Assembly: GCA_965602795.1 (NCBI GenBank)
Contig: CBFCZR010000024.1
Coordinates: 1 to 15,262, forward strand
Source of the DNA: Bathyarchaeum sp965602795
GTDB lineage: Archaea; Thermoproteota; Bathyarchaeia; Bathyarchaeales; Bathyarchaeaceae
DNA: 15,262 nt
Direction of reading: 5' to 3'
Shown one piece after another: positions 1 to 7,751 of this stretch (position 1 is its first letter; every line of letters starts with the position of its first letter). Below the pieces are notes generated by a model, which ran no database searches, was not told the origin of the DNA, and saw nothing but the letters and a program-made list of their open reading frames with translations. The translations under genes and the position numbers were made by a program.

Positions 1-1218
1 CTGAAGCATCGTGTCCAAATCCATTGTCGGGTCAACCCAGAAAGCTTTCAGTTGATCCCAGAAAGTTTGCTGGAAAGGATTACCCACTGCGTCGTCAAGG
101 TCTGGAACAATCATCACGGTTTGCATGAACTGCACCACTTTCAGGTCTGCGGCGTTATAGGCTGATTCGGGAACGTCACTGTTCGGTGCAAGAAATCCTC
201 CCTGTTGAACCATAATTTCTTGTGCCTCAGTGCCAGCCAAGAATTCTATAAGCTGCTGAGCTTCATCCATGTTCTCCGTGGCTGTGGGCATTACTGCATA
301 GTCGACTGAACCCGTTGCTCCGTCTGTTTCAGGGAATGGGAAGAACCCAATATCATCCAAGTTTTCGCTAAAGGGTGAAAGGGTGGTTACGAAGCTGCCT
401 TGGAAGTATATTCCGTATGTTCCGTCGTAGAGTCTCTGTAGTTGTGTTTGCCAATCATCTGGAACGCTGAAGTAGCCCGATTGCAACAGGTCTGCCAGTT
501 CTTCAAAAACTGCTTTTGTTTCTGCGCTGGTGAACGCTGTGGCTCCTGATATCAGGTTTTCTTGTAGTTGGTATCCACCTAAGCCGATTATGAAAGCCTC
601 TGTTGTGTCTGAGAGTGGCCATCCGGTACCGTCTCCGCTTGCTATGGCGGCTTCCACTCCGTCTATTTCAGAGAGGTCAGCTAATAGTGTCTTAAACTCT
701 TCGTATGTTGTTGGAGCAGTTAAGCCGTTATCTGCAAAGAAGGATTCTCTGTACCAGAAACCTGGTTTTCCCGAAACTTTGAACGGAGCAGCATATACTG
801 CATCGCCTGAAGTAACAGGGTCCAAGTATGCATTCACGAATTTTGAGGCATCCATTTGTGCGGATACGTCAGCAAGTAAGCCGTCTTCTGCCAAGTCGAG
901 TATCCAAGAGGGCCACGGAGCAATTATAACATCGGCGACGGCTTCTCCTGCTTCAAGTTGTGTTGGAACTGTGACTAAAAGTTCTTCAGTGGAATAAGCC
1001 ACAGGGTTAACTTTTATTCCGGTGTTTTCAGTAAATTGGTCAAGTGCCTCTACGAAGTTTGCTTCTTCTTGGTCGCTCCATAGGCTGTATACTGTCAGTT
1101 CTGTTTCTTCTTCTGTTGGCTGCATTAGATACCATGCTGATAAAGCCGCGATAAGGATTATGATGATTGCAATGACCGCCAACCAAACAGTCCTAGATTG
1201 GGCTTTGCTTTTTTTCAA
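1..1218 (-). CDS. Sugar ABC transporter substrate-binding protein (MalE-like), C terminus cut by window edge
   Basis: Reading the minus strand from a TTG at 1218 gives 406 codons with no stop to the window edge. The protein has a basic N terminus, a hydrophobic anchor at about residues 11-32 and no lipobox Cys, so it is probably held outside the membrane by an uncleaved signal anchor. The body looks like a family 1 extracellular solute-binding protein: an early strand with LTVYSLWSDQEEANF, a DVIIAPWPSW segment, and later GTYGIYFQGS and an EAQQLIEFLAG helix. Such proteins capture sugars for MalFGK-type importers. The TTG start is chosen because a GGGGG run (1225-1229) sits about seven bases upstream and it precedes the membrane segment. 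It is divergent from treT, which suggests trehalose/maltose as ligand; that is inference. The permease and ATPase genes would lie beyond the left edge. Confidence 0.88.
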   Translation of the reverse strand, partial: MKKSKAQSRTVWLAVIAIIIILIAALSAWYLMQPTEEETELTVYSLWSDQEEANFVEALDQFTENTGIKVNPVAYSTEELLVTVPTQLEAGEAVADVIIAPWPSWILDLAEDGLLADVSAQMDASKFVNAYLDPVTSGDAVYAAPFKVSGKPGFWYRESFFADNGLTAPTTYEEFKTLLADLSEIDGVEAAIASGDGTGWPLSDTTEAFIIGLGGYQLQENLISGATAFTSAETKAVFEELADLLQSGYFSVPDDWQTQLQRLYDGTYGIYFQGSFVTTLSPFSENLDDIGFFPFPETDGATGSVDYAVMPTATENMDEAQQLIEFLAGTEAQEIMVQQGGFLAPNSDVPESAYNAADLKVVQFMQTVMIVPDLDDAVGNPFQQTFWDQLKAFWVDPTMDLDTMLQ

Positions 1219-1389
1219 AATTTTCCCCCAAATGTTGTTTATACAATATAATTATAATAACTAGGTGTATATATGACTGACCCATCCTATTGTTGTCTAC
1301 TTAGTCTATGGCGCCTAATTTTGGATTATTTTAGTTAAATACATAAAAAGTTATTATCTACATGATGAGATTTATTCTAGGGGAACTGA
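1219..1389. promoter_or_regulatory. Divergent promoter region between sugar-binding protein gene and treT
   Basis: This AT-rich spacer separates two divergent genes. For the minus-strand gene, an ATATATAC element (about 1266-1273) lies about 48 bases before the TTG and could be a TATA box. For treT, ACATAAAAAG (about 1341-1350) is a candidate TATA box, and AGGGG (1379-1383) is a clear ribosome binding site six bases before the TTG at 1390. Between them are a GGCGCC palindrome (1309-1314) and a short direct repeat GTCTA (1295-1299 and 1304-1308), possible regulator contacts. No known sugar-regulator motif was recognised. Confidence 0.5.
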
Positions 1390-2619
1390 TTGAGCAAAGT
1401 CTCACTCAACAAAATTTCTTTAAAAAATTACGCCAAAATAATTGGAGAAAAAGAGATAAAAAACATACAAGCGTTAGCTGACAAGCTTGCAGGAAAATCC
1501 GTAGTTCACGTAAGCTCCACAGCTTTCGGCGGAGGGGTCGCCGAGATGCTGCATCGTATCGTTCCTCTAATGAAGGATGTTGGTTTGGAAGCAGAGTGGA
1601 AGATTATCAGAGGCGAAAAAGAGTTCTTTGATGTCACAAAATCTTTCCATAATGCTCTCCAAGGAATGGAAACAGAACTTACCTCGGACATGAAACGAAC
1701 GTATATCAGGTATAACGAGTTGAACGCTAGTCTCCTTGACCTAGACTACGATTATGTTGTGGTTCACGACCCGCAACCCCTAGCACTAATAGACCATCAG
1801 CCTAAAACGAGGGGAAAGTGGATATGGCGATGTCACATAGACCTGTCGCAGCCAAACCAGAAGTTCTGGAGTTTTCTGGAGCCGTTTCTAGACAACTACA
1901 GCGCCTACATCTTCACTGCAAAAGAATACGTGAAAAGCCCCCTAGAAACAAAGAAGGTAGCCCTCATAACGCCCTCCATTGATCCGCTAAGCGACAAAAG
2001 CAAGCCTCTGCCAGAAAACCAGATTCTCTCAGTCCTAGAACGCTATAATGTAGACCCAGAGAATCCTCTTGTGAATCAGGTTGCACGCTTTGACCCCTGG
2101 AAGGACCCCATGGGAGTCATTGACACCTACCGAGAAGTCAAGAAGAAGCTGCCCAAACTTCAGCTACTTCTGATATCAAGCATGGCTACTGACGACCCCG
2201 AGGGGTGGCTTTACTTCGAGAGAACCGCACGCCACGCCGGAGAAGACTCTGACATTCACTTGCTAACCGACCTTAAGGGCGTGGGAAACTTGGAGGTCAA
2301 TGCCTTCCAAAGCGCCTCAGACGTGGCTCTGCTAAAGTCGATACGTGAAGGGTTCGGGCTGACGGTAACTGAATCGTTGTGGAAAGAGGTGCCGGTAGTG
2401 GGCGGAAACGTTGGCGGAATCCCACTCCAAATAATCGATGGCGAAACCGGCTTTTTGGTGAACAGTGTGGAAGAGGCTGCAGAAAAAACGCTGTACTTAC
2501 TTGAGCATCCTGAAGAAGCAAAGAAGATGGGTAAAAAGGGGAAGGAGCATGTTAAAGAGAACTTTCTGGTCACAAAGCACCTGAAGAAATACTTGGAACT
2601 GTTCTTGAGCTTAAACTGA
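1390..2619 (+). CDS. treT: Trehalose synthase / trehalose glycosyltransferring synthase, GT4 family
   Basis: 409 residues, the usual length for TreT. TreT is a retaining glycosyltransferase that reversibly joins the glucose of an NDP-glucose to free glucose to make trehalose. In Thermococcales it works next to a trehalose/maltose ABC transporter. The N-terminal Rossmann half contains HVSSTAFGGGVAEMLHRIVP and FFDVTKSFHNALQG, which match the TreT pattern I know. VARFDPWKDPMG marks the donor-binding half, and the GT4 E-x7-E motif is at E320-E328 (REGFGLTVTE), followed by GGNVGGIPLQI. The start is TTG, supported by the AGGGG site six bases upstream. The gene is convergent with lonB (nine bases between stops) and divergent from the sugar-binding protein gene. 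The direction of the reaction in vivo, synthesis or breakdown of imported trehalose, cannot be told from sequence. Confidence 0.88.
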   Translation: MSKVSLNKISLKNYAKIIGEKEIKNIQALADKLAGKSVVHVSSTAFGGGVAEMLHRIVPLMKDVGLEAEWKIIRGEKEFFDVTKSFHNALQGMETELTSDMKRTYIRYNELNASLLDLDYDYVVVHDPQPLALIDHQPKTRGKWIWRCHIDLSQPNQKFWSFLEPFLDNYSAYIFTAKEYVKSPLETKKVALITPSIDPLSDKSKPLPENQILSVLERYNVDPENPLVNQVARFDPWKDPMGVIDTYREVKKKLPKLQLLLISSMATDDPEGWLYFERTARHAGEDSDIHLLTDLKGVGNLEVNAFQSASDVALLKSIREGFGLTVTESLWKEVPVVGGNVGGIPLQIIDGETGFLVNSVEEAAEKTLYLLEHPEEAKKMGKKGKEHVKENFLVTKHLKKYLELFLSLN

Positions 2620-2628
2620 AGCACTGGA

Positions 2629-4857
2629 CTATTTTGAATCAGAAGTTTTTTCTGGTTGAACCAAAGATTCTCTGAGGTAATCTTCCAAGGTCTCTCCCGG
2701 GATTACTTCGATGTTGTAGTCTCTTGGGTCTATTGAATGCTTGTAGTTCTTGGCTGGAACAATGACCTTCTTGAAGCCCCACATCTCAGCGGATTTAATC
2801 TTCTCATGTAATCCGCCAACCGCTGTAACTGGAACCACATCATCCACGCTGACGTTGATTTCCCCGGTCACCGCGACGTCTTGCTTTATGGGTTTTCCTT
2901 CCAGCAGCGAACAGAGAAGAATGGTCATGGTGACTCCTGCGCTTGGTCCATCCACCCTGTAGGCTTGAGCAAAATCGATGTGAGTGAAGAATTCTTGGGC
3001 TATGTCGACGCCGTACTTCTGCAGTATGACGCTTCTCACTTTTGCCACGCTGTCCGTTATGAACTGTTCCTGTCCCTCCTTTGCTATTCCCGTGACTTTG
3101 TAGTATCCTCGCAGCTTATTGTCGCATCGGCTGTCCCGTTTTTCTAGGAAGCCCTTAACTGTGAGAACATTGCCGGTCATCTCCCCGCTGTAAGGGTCTT
3201 TGACCACGGCTACCCCGTAAATCTGCCCCAGCTTGGATCCTTCCGGTGTGATGTCTAGAAGTTTTCCTCTCTCGTTCATCTGGTGTTCAAGAATCTGCTT
3301 CTGGATTGTTTTACAGTGCTTCTCTATAGCCTCTCGAACATGCCTCTTTTCAACAAGCTCCAACCCCTCATTCATCGCTAATGTGGCGGCTGTCTTCACC
3401 AAAGAAATCATGGGACGAAACTTCGTGGTTAACGCATCCTTCTTGTTGCTTCTCCGCCGCCCCTCATCGATTATTTCTTTGCATGCTTCTCTGCTGAAAG
3501 GCAGCAACCTGAACCGCGAAACCTCTTGGGCAATAAACTGCACATATTTGCGCCGATTCTCAACATTATTCTGCATGTCATTGTTCATCCGCACCACTTT
3601 GCCGTAACCGTAAATCCTGTCCATAAGCGCTGGATGAATTTGCCCTATACTGTCAAAGTTTCCGGCGCCAACCAAGAAGCACATACAAGGCACAGGTTCC
3701 GTAGAAACTGCCATAGCCGCTGTCCCACCCGCGTTGCTCCAACGACTCCGCAAGGTTATAGGCAGCTGTCCATCTTCCAGAACCGTCAGCAAAGTTGTGG
3801 CTTCGGCTGGCTGCATGTTCTTTATTTCATCAACGTAGAGGACGCCGAGATGCGCACGATGCACGTCTCCGGCGCTTACTCTCTGATGTTCCGGCGTGCC
3901 GAGTCCTCCGGTTTGCAGTGGGTCCCAGGCGATGCTTCCGAACAGTTGTGCGGAGCCGTGTCCTGTGGCGTCGATGAAGGGGGCAACTTTTTGGGAGTTG
4001 TCCACGATGAATTTTGGGACTTTTGTTGCTTTTGCTCCGCCTATGCCTTTGGCGCTTCCGAGAACTCCGAATCGTCCCAGCACGGTTACTAGAATCAGGA
4101 ACATGAGCATCATTCCGGCTGGAAGAAAGGTTATGGTTCCGATTGACACGAAGTTGTCTATCATGTATGTGCCGAAGTCGCCGTTGTGAACCGTTTGGAC
4201 GGGCTCTCCGTAACCGGTCATGGCGTTTATGTCCCATGCGACTTTTTCTTGCCACAGGTAGTAGAAGCCTGCAAACATGAAGATGGAGGCTACAATTATC
4301 ATAAGGTAGATTATAGCTTTGACTCCGAGACGCTGAAGAAAAAGTTTCTTTGCTTCTTTCAGTTTCTGTTTCAGTATAATCTTTTTTCCTTCTCCGGCGG
4401 GATGGCAGGAAATTTTTGGTTCGCTGGGGATTACATCGTTTTGCCAGCATATAGCATCTTGGAGCTGAATGTCCTCTTTCTTGTAAAGATCGGTCAGATG
4501 AACCGAAAGGGCTCTTCCTATCAATGATTTGCCGGTGCCCGGGTCTCCAAGCAAAAGCAGGTATGGTCCTGGGGGCGCAGTTTTGGTTATCTGAGGCTTC
4601 TCTTTGTTTGGGTCCTTCCATGCTTCATACCATTTTTCTTCTTTGAGGTTCTTGAGTTTGTGGACCAACTCTTCCAAGCAGAGATAGCACTCGTTTAAGG
4701 CTCGTTCTTGTCCGATTACCCATTCGAGAAGGTTGTCTGAAACTGGATAATCCTTAGTGGATTTGAATTCTTTCCAGTTCCATTTCTTGCCGCGGATAAC
4801 CTCTTCATCTTCTCCGAAGTAGTCCATATCCTCTCTTCCCAACTTTCGGTTGACCAA
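2629..4857 (-). CDS. lonB: Membrane-anchored ATP-dependent protease LonB (archaeal Lon)
   Basis: 742 residues from a TTG start. LonB is the archaeal membrane-tethered AAA+ Ser-Lys protease for abnormal and regulatory proteins. Visible parts in order: Walker A GDPGTGKS (104-111); two membrane segments (about 181-202 and 236-260) inserted in the AAA domain, as is typical of LonB; Walker B VLYVDEI (339-345); sensor 1 GAGN (397-400); sensor 2 region with R481; and the protease domain with catalytic Ser639 in DGPSAG and Lys686 in GGLHEK. All key residues are present. It is somewhat longer than the roughly 620-700 residues I expect, partly from the N terminus. An in-frame ATG at 4827 (residue 11) follows GGGAAGAGAGGAT, while the TTG lacks an obvious ribosome site, so the true start may be 4827. 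A candidate TATA box lies at about 4925-4934 on this strand. Confidence 0.95.
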   Translation of the reverse strand: MVNRKLGREDMDYFGEDEEVIRGKKWNWKEFKSTKDYPVSDNLLEWVIGQERALNECYLCLEELVHKLKNLKEEKWYEAWKDPNKEKPQITKTAPPGPYLLLLGDPGTGKSLIGRALSVHLTDLYKKEDIQLQDAICWQNDVIPSEPKISCHPAGEGKKIILKQKLKEAKKLFLQRLGVKAIIYLMIIVASIFMFAGFYYLWQEKVAWDINAMTGYGEPVQTVHNGDFGTYMIDNFVSIGTITFLPAGMMLMFLILVTVLGRFGVLGSAKGIGGAKATKVPKFIVDNSQKVAPFIDATGHGSAQLFGSIAWDPLQTGGLGTPEHQRVSAGDVHRAHLGVLYVDEIKNMQPAEATTLLTVLEDGQLPITLRSRWSNAGGTAAMAVSTEPVPCMCFLVGAGNFDSIGQIHPALMDRIYGYGKVVRMNNDMQNNVENRRKYVQFIAQEVSRFRLLPFSREACKEIIDEGRRRSNKKDALTTKFRPMISLVKTAATLAMNEGLELVEKRHVREAIEKHCKTIQKQILEHQMNERGKLLDITPEGSKLGQIYGVAVVKDPYSGEMTGNVLTVKGFLEKRDSRCDNKLRGYYKVTGIAKEGQEQFITDSVAKVRSVILQKYGVDIAQEFFTHIDFAQAYRVDGPSAGVTMTILLCSLLEGKPIKQDVAVTGEINVSVDDVVPVTAVGGLHEKIKSAEMWGFKKVIVPAKNYKHSIDPRDYNIEVIPGETLEDYLRESLVQPEKTSDSK

Positions 4858-5223
4858 TCTAACAGGGATTGCACAAGCATTCAGCTATGCTTATGACTTC
4901 CTGAAACACAGAAATTGTCGTCAACTAAAATAAAGCCGTATTACCAAATCGGTAACATGACAAGAACCGATTTATTGTCGTTGCAGCCGTCAGCACGGAA
5001 CGCGAAGCAGGTGCCAAACTTATTGTCCAGTGTGGAACTAAAGCGCCTCTCAGATTTACTGTTTTTTTGCAAAACTTGTTGGCGAACTTTTGTCAAGAAA
5101 CTTTGACTGATGATTCGTTTGTTTGGTCAAGAATCCTTTACAAAAACGCTTTTATAACGGATAATATAACTTATTAATGTAATAAAAAATTGAATGTAGA
5201 CAATAATTACGCGAGGAATAAAC
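4858..5223. promoter_or_regulatory. Divergent control region between lonB and the secreted-protein operon
   Basis: This 366-base gene-free stretch holds promoters for both sides. For lonB, CTTTATTTTAG (about 4925-4935, minus strand) is a TATA candidate. For the rightward operon, AAAAACGCTTTTATAA (about 5142-5157) and CTTATTAATG (about 5170-5179) are TATA candidates, and GAGG (5213-5216) is a ribosome site seven bases before the ATG at 5224. Small open frames exist on both strands (for example 63 codons from 4915 on plus and about 51 codons on minus) but neither has a ribosome site or recognisable content, so none is called. Inverted repeats are listed separately. Confidence 0.5.
4941..4973. 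repeat. Overlapping inverted repeats, possible operator
   Basis: AAATCGGT (4946-4953) is perfectly inverted as ACCGATTT (4966-4973) with a 12-base loop. The left arm is also part of a smaller palindrome, TTACC-AAATC-GGTAA (4941-4955). An ATTGTCGT octamer is directly repeated at 4914-4921 and 4974-4981, the second copy touching the right arm. The cluster lies just upstream of the probable lonB TATA box. It could bind a dimeric regulator, but no known operator was recognised. Confidence 0.4.
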
Positions 5224-6282
5224 ATGGTAAAACCTCGTATATTTGCAGGCGTGCTGTTGCTTCTGTTGACGTTTGTTGCTGTAACACCAATGTTTACTGT
5301 AAAATCAGCTAAAGCAGAAAAAGTTGCCTCACAGTGGGGTCATCTCTATCCTAGTGGGCATCCTCAAAACGAGGAGTATATGGAAGGGTTGATTTGTTAT
5401 GAGATTTACAGGAATTTCGATAATTCAGGTTGGGAGTCCTTAAACAAATATGGGACGTACACACAATTAGCCTATGTAATGCAAGTCCTTCAGCATTGTC
5501 AATATCCATACAGCGGTGTCACTTGGGCGACAGCTTGGTGGGTCGGAGATTTTATTCCAGATGGAACTGTTCCCCCTGTACATCGGGGATTTCATGGACA
5601 TAACAACCAACACATCTGGGATAACAATGTATACGCATACGCTAACTACTACTGGTGGCCTCCTCCTATTGGGTGGTGCCAACCAATACCTAGTAAGCAG
5701 TACTTTGCTTTCATCTGGACTTGCGCAAATGGTGGACTTTATTTCGATTCTAATGGGAACACATGGAATGTAGACGGAATTACATATCCTGAGACTGATT
5801 ACGATGAGTATACTGAGCCGCCGTACACTCCCTACAATCCTTTCACGAAATATGGATACATTGAAAACCCATATTCCACACCCCCTACTGCAGTAGGTAT
5901 GCCTTTTGGGTGGACTGGCACAACAGGTATGAGCACCGACGGCTACCACTCACCCAGCGGTAGCTACTGTTATATAGGATGGGAAAACCTCTCGCCTTGG
6001 ATGGTAAACCCCACCGGCTACAATAACAAACTCTACCTCCATTTCCCATATTACTTCTACCGATACGCACTAGGAATAGATAATGGACCTACTCACCATA
6101 CAATAAAACAGTCCCTTGACTATGCATCAAGTATGGTATGTGGATATAACTATGATTTCGACGATACAGAACTTTACAATGGAGATTGGGAGTATAAGGA
6201 TGTGGATGGCGAAGATTACGATGGATGGTGGTATTGTCGTATGAGAGTTTTAGGCAATGGTAACTTGAATTTGCCATACTAA
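5224..6282 (+). CDS. Secreted aromatic-rich protein with clan CD-like cysteine peptidase signature (function not established)
   Basis: 352 residues with a signal peptide: basic start, hydrophobic stretch (about 6-22), and a likely signal peptidase cut after A31 (AKA-E). The mature part is very rich in Tyr, Trp and Gly and has several Cys. I do not recognise a named family. The order of elements resembles caspase/gingipain-like (clan CD) peptidases: HRGFHGHN with His124-Gly125; then a hydrophobic strand FAFIWTCANGG ending in Cys167; then CYIGWENLSPW (249-259), like the IG segment that follows the catalytic strand in gingipain-type enzymes; then a YALG...TIKQSLDYA helix. The peptidase assignment is inference. 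The ATG has a GAGG site seven bases upstream. It is followed 15 bases later by a second exported protein, so the two probably form one operon. Alternatively it may be a non-catalytic surface protein. Confidence 0.75.
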   Translation: MVKPRIFAGVLLLLLTFVAVTPMFTVKSAKAEKVASQWGHLYPSGHPQNEEYMEGLICYEIYRNFDNSGWESLNKYGTYTQLAYVMQVLQHCQYPYSGVTWATAWWVGDFIPDGTVPPVHRGFHGHNNQHIWDNNVYAYANYYWWPPPIGWCQPIPSKQYFAFIWTCANGGLYFDSNGNTWNVDGITYPETDYDEYTEPPYTPYNPFTKYGYIENPYSTPPTAVGMPFGWTGTTGMSTDGYHSPSGSYCYIGWENLSPWMVNPTGYNNKLYLHFPYYFYRYALGIDNGPTHHTIKQSLDYASSMVCGYNYDFDDTELYNGDWEYKDVDGEDYDGWWYCRMRVLGNGNLNLPY

Positions 6283-6297
6283 GGAGGAAGGGCTAAA

Positions 6298-6382
6298 ATG
6301 AAAATATTAAAGAAAATAACTGTGACTGCAATCGTTTTGCTGATCTTGGCGATTTCATCGATTCAACCTTCAGGGGGCAGAT
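6298..6382 (+). other. Signal-peptide-coding 5' end of the next gene, out of frame by one base
   Basis: GGAGG (6283-6287) precedes an ATG at 6298 by ten bases. Translation from it gives MKILKKITVTAIVLLILAIS and then SIQPSG, a typical signal peptide, before running out of frame to a TGA at 6469-6471. The long downstream frame (6383-7576) lacks any export signal of its own and has no ribosome site. Removing one G from the GGGGG run at 6373-6377 joins the two frames as ...QPSGADMVDLTAK, which gives a plausible cleavage site. So the real gene is probably 6298-7576, with an indel error, a true frameshift mutation, or programmed/slippage expression at the G run. Confidence 0.75.
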
Positions 6383-7576
6383 ATGGTAGATTTAACTGCA
6401 AAAGATATGATGCAACCGTTCTTAAGCGAAGTTGTGGGTCTAGACCTAACCAAGTACAATATAACCACTGAAGACTACAGCTTCAAATATCCCTCAGAAT
6501 ATGGTGGTAATGTCAAAGACGAACATGTATATTTAGAACTTGTTTCCTGTGAAGGAAATATTAGTGTAATGGGTCTATTTCTCAATGGCTTCAACGGTGG
6601 GATATTTGTGTATCCACCAACAAACGGTTCAATGTTCTTTAAGCATCAACCGTCAACTAATGCTCTTGATGAATCACGAAACATACTGCAGAGGTACAAA
6701 ACCTTCGCTCAAAACTATGGCTTTGACACTTCGCATATAGATTCAGCGTTAACCCTGCTGAACAGTGCCACCATAGCATCTTCAGCAACTACTGGTTTAC
6801 ACACCTTCAACAACATAATCGGGTTTGCTCCATCGGTCACGACTTCAGACAACATGAAGCAGGAGACAGAACAAAGAAGCATCACGTGGATTTATACCGA
6901 AAGAGGGGTTGATATACCCAACAAATGCCTAAAAATAGATTTTGGAATCGATAAACTGCATTTTGTGGACACATGGAATCTTTTCACTGTTGGATGCTTT
7001 AGTGTTGTTTCTGAGGAGGAGGTCAAGCAGATAGCTTTTGATGCGGCAAACAAATATAATTTGACTTTGGTCGGCGAAAATGGCACTTTGATTGTTGCTG
7101 AAAAGCCTGGCTGGTCCAGGACATCCATAGTGTTGAACATGGTGCCTGGAGAAATATACAACGATGAACTAAGCAAAAAAATAGGCATTGTAAGCGGCGG
7201 CAACGCAACCAGAGACCCCATGGCGCTCTATCCGCTTTGGGATACGGTACTCTACTTTAGCAAAAGGGTCGGCAGCGTCTATGGCATAGCAGTTGGCGTG
7301 TGGGGCGACACAAAAGAAATCGCCTACATCACCCCATACGGTTACTTTGACGCTCCAGCAGAAGACCCTGACACAACAACATCAACAGACCCCCCAGCTG
7401 ACGAGCCAGAAGAAAAACCATCAGAGCAAAACGAACCATCACCCACACAAACCGAAAACACAACCAAACTGGAGGGCAGCAACCCGCCACCGAGCATATA
7501 CTTAATCGCTGGAATAGCCGCAACCGCAATAGCAATCACTGTAGCTGCAGTATTCCTTAAGAAAAGAAGGAAATAG
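6383..7576 (+). CDS. Cell-surface protein with Pro/Thr/Glu-rich stalk and C-terminal membrane anchor (unknown function)
   Basis: 397 codons from an internal ATG; the authentic start is probably the signal peptide at 6298 in another frame. The ectodomain (about 1-325) is a globular region of unknown family with several N-glycosylation sequons (for example N26-I-T, N59-I-S, N81-G-S) and a segment DESRNILQRYKTFAQNYGFD. A low-complexity linker rich in Pro, Thr, Glu and Gln (about 330-370) is followed by one membrane helix (about 373-392) and a KKRRK tail. The layout is that of a type I protein displayed outside the cell with a short basic cytoplasmic end. It lies 15 bases after the secreted peptidase-like gene, so it may be its partner, substrate or anchor; that is inference. 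As it stands the body frame has no ribosome binding site before its ATG. Confidence 0.8.
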   Translation: MVDLTAKDMMQPFLSEVVGLDLTKYNITTEDYSFKYPSEYGGNVKDEHVYLELVSCEGNISVMGLFLNGFNGGIFVYPPTNGSMFFKHQPSTNALDESRNILQRYKTFAQNYGFDTSHIDSALTLLNSATIASSATTGLHTFNNIIGFAPSVTTSDNMKQETEQRSITWIYTERGVDIPNKCLKIDFGIDKLHFVDTWNLFTVGCFSVVSEEEVKQIAFDAANKYNLTLVGENGTLIVAEKPGWSRTSIVLNMVPGEIYNDELSKKIGIVSGGNATRDPMALYPLWDTVLYFSKRVGSVYGIAVGVWGDTKEIAYITPYGYFDAPAEDPDTTTSTDPPADEPEEKPSEQNEPSPTQTENTTKLEGSNPPPSIYLIAGIAATAIAITVAAVFLKKRRK

Positions 7577-7580
7577 CACC

Positions 7581-7670
7581 CTTCTTTCCCCCTCTTTTTT
7601 CTTGTTTCTGAGAAAAAATGCAGAGTAACTGATCTTGAAGGCTTAGGCTTTCTCTGAGTCCTAACTTTTT
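7581..7670 (+). terminator. Pyrimidine-rich terminator region after the surface-protein operon
   Basis: Directly after the stop is a C/T-rich run with TTTTTT (about 7581-7612), typical of archaeal T-tract termination. A second possible signal is the inverted repeat TTAGG (7643-7647) / CCTAA (7660-7664) followed by CTTTTT (7665-7670). Transcription of proC probably restarts from an ATTTTATTAATG element at about 7693-7704. Confidence 0.45.
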
Positions 7671-7751
7671 CGCATCTAGACGTGATCAAGAAGATTTTAT
7701 TAATGAGTAGCTTCGGAAAGGTTAGACAACAGGTTATGTGAGGAACACAAG

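Noticed and set aside
530..1264. Open frames on the plus strand opposite the sugar-binding protein gene
   Set aside because: The minus strand reads as a continuous solute-binding protein with a membrane anchor and ribosome site; the plus frames have Ser-rich, unstructured content typical of antisense shadows.
3526..4092. A 188-codon plus-strand frame opposite lonB
   Set aside because: Antisense shadow of the conserved AAA domain, with no ribosome site or recognisable domain.
3830..4621. A 263-codon minus-strand frame inside lonB
   Set aside because: It is in another frame of lonB, is extremely rich in Arg and Ser, and lacks any family features; lonB has all its catalytic motifs.
4915..5106. 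A 63-codon plus-strand frame in the lonB/secreted-gene spacer, and a roughly 51-codon frame on the opposite strand
   Set aside because: No ribosome sites, no recognisable family, and they are complementary frames of the same stretch; the region is better explained by promoters and repeats.
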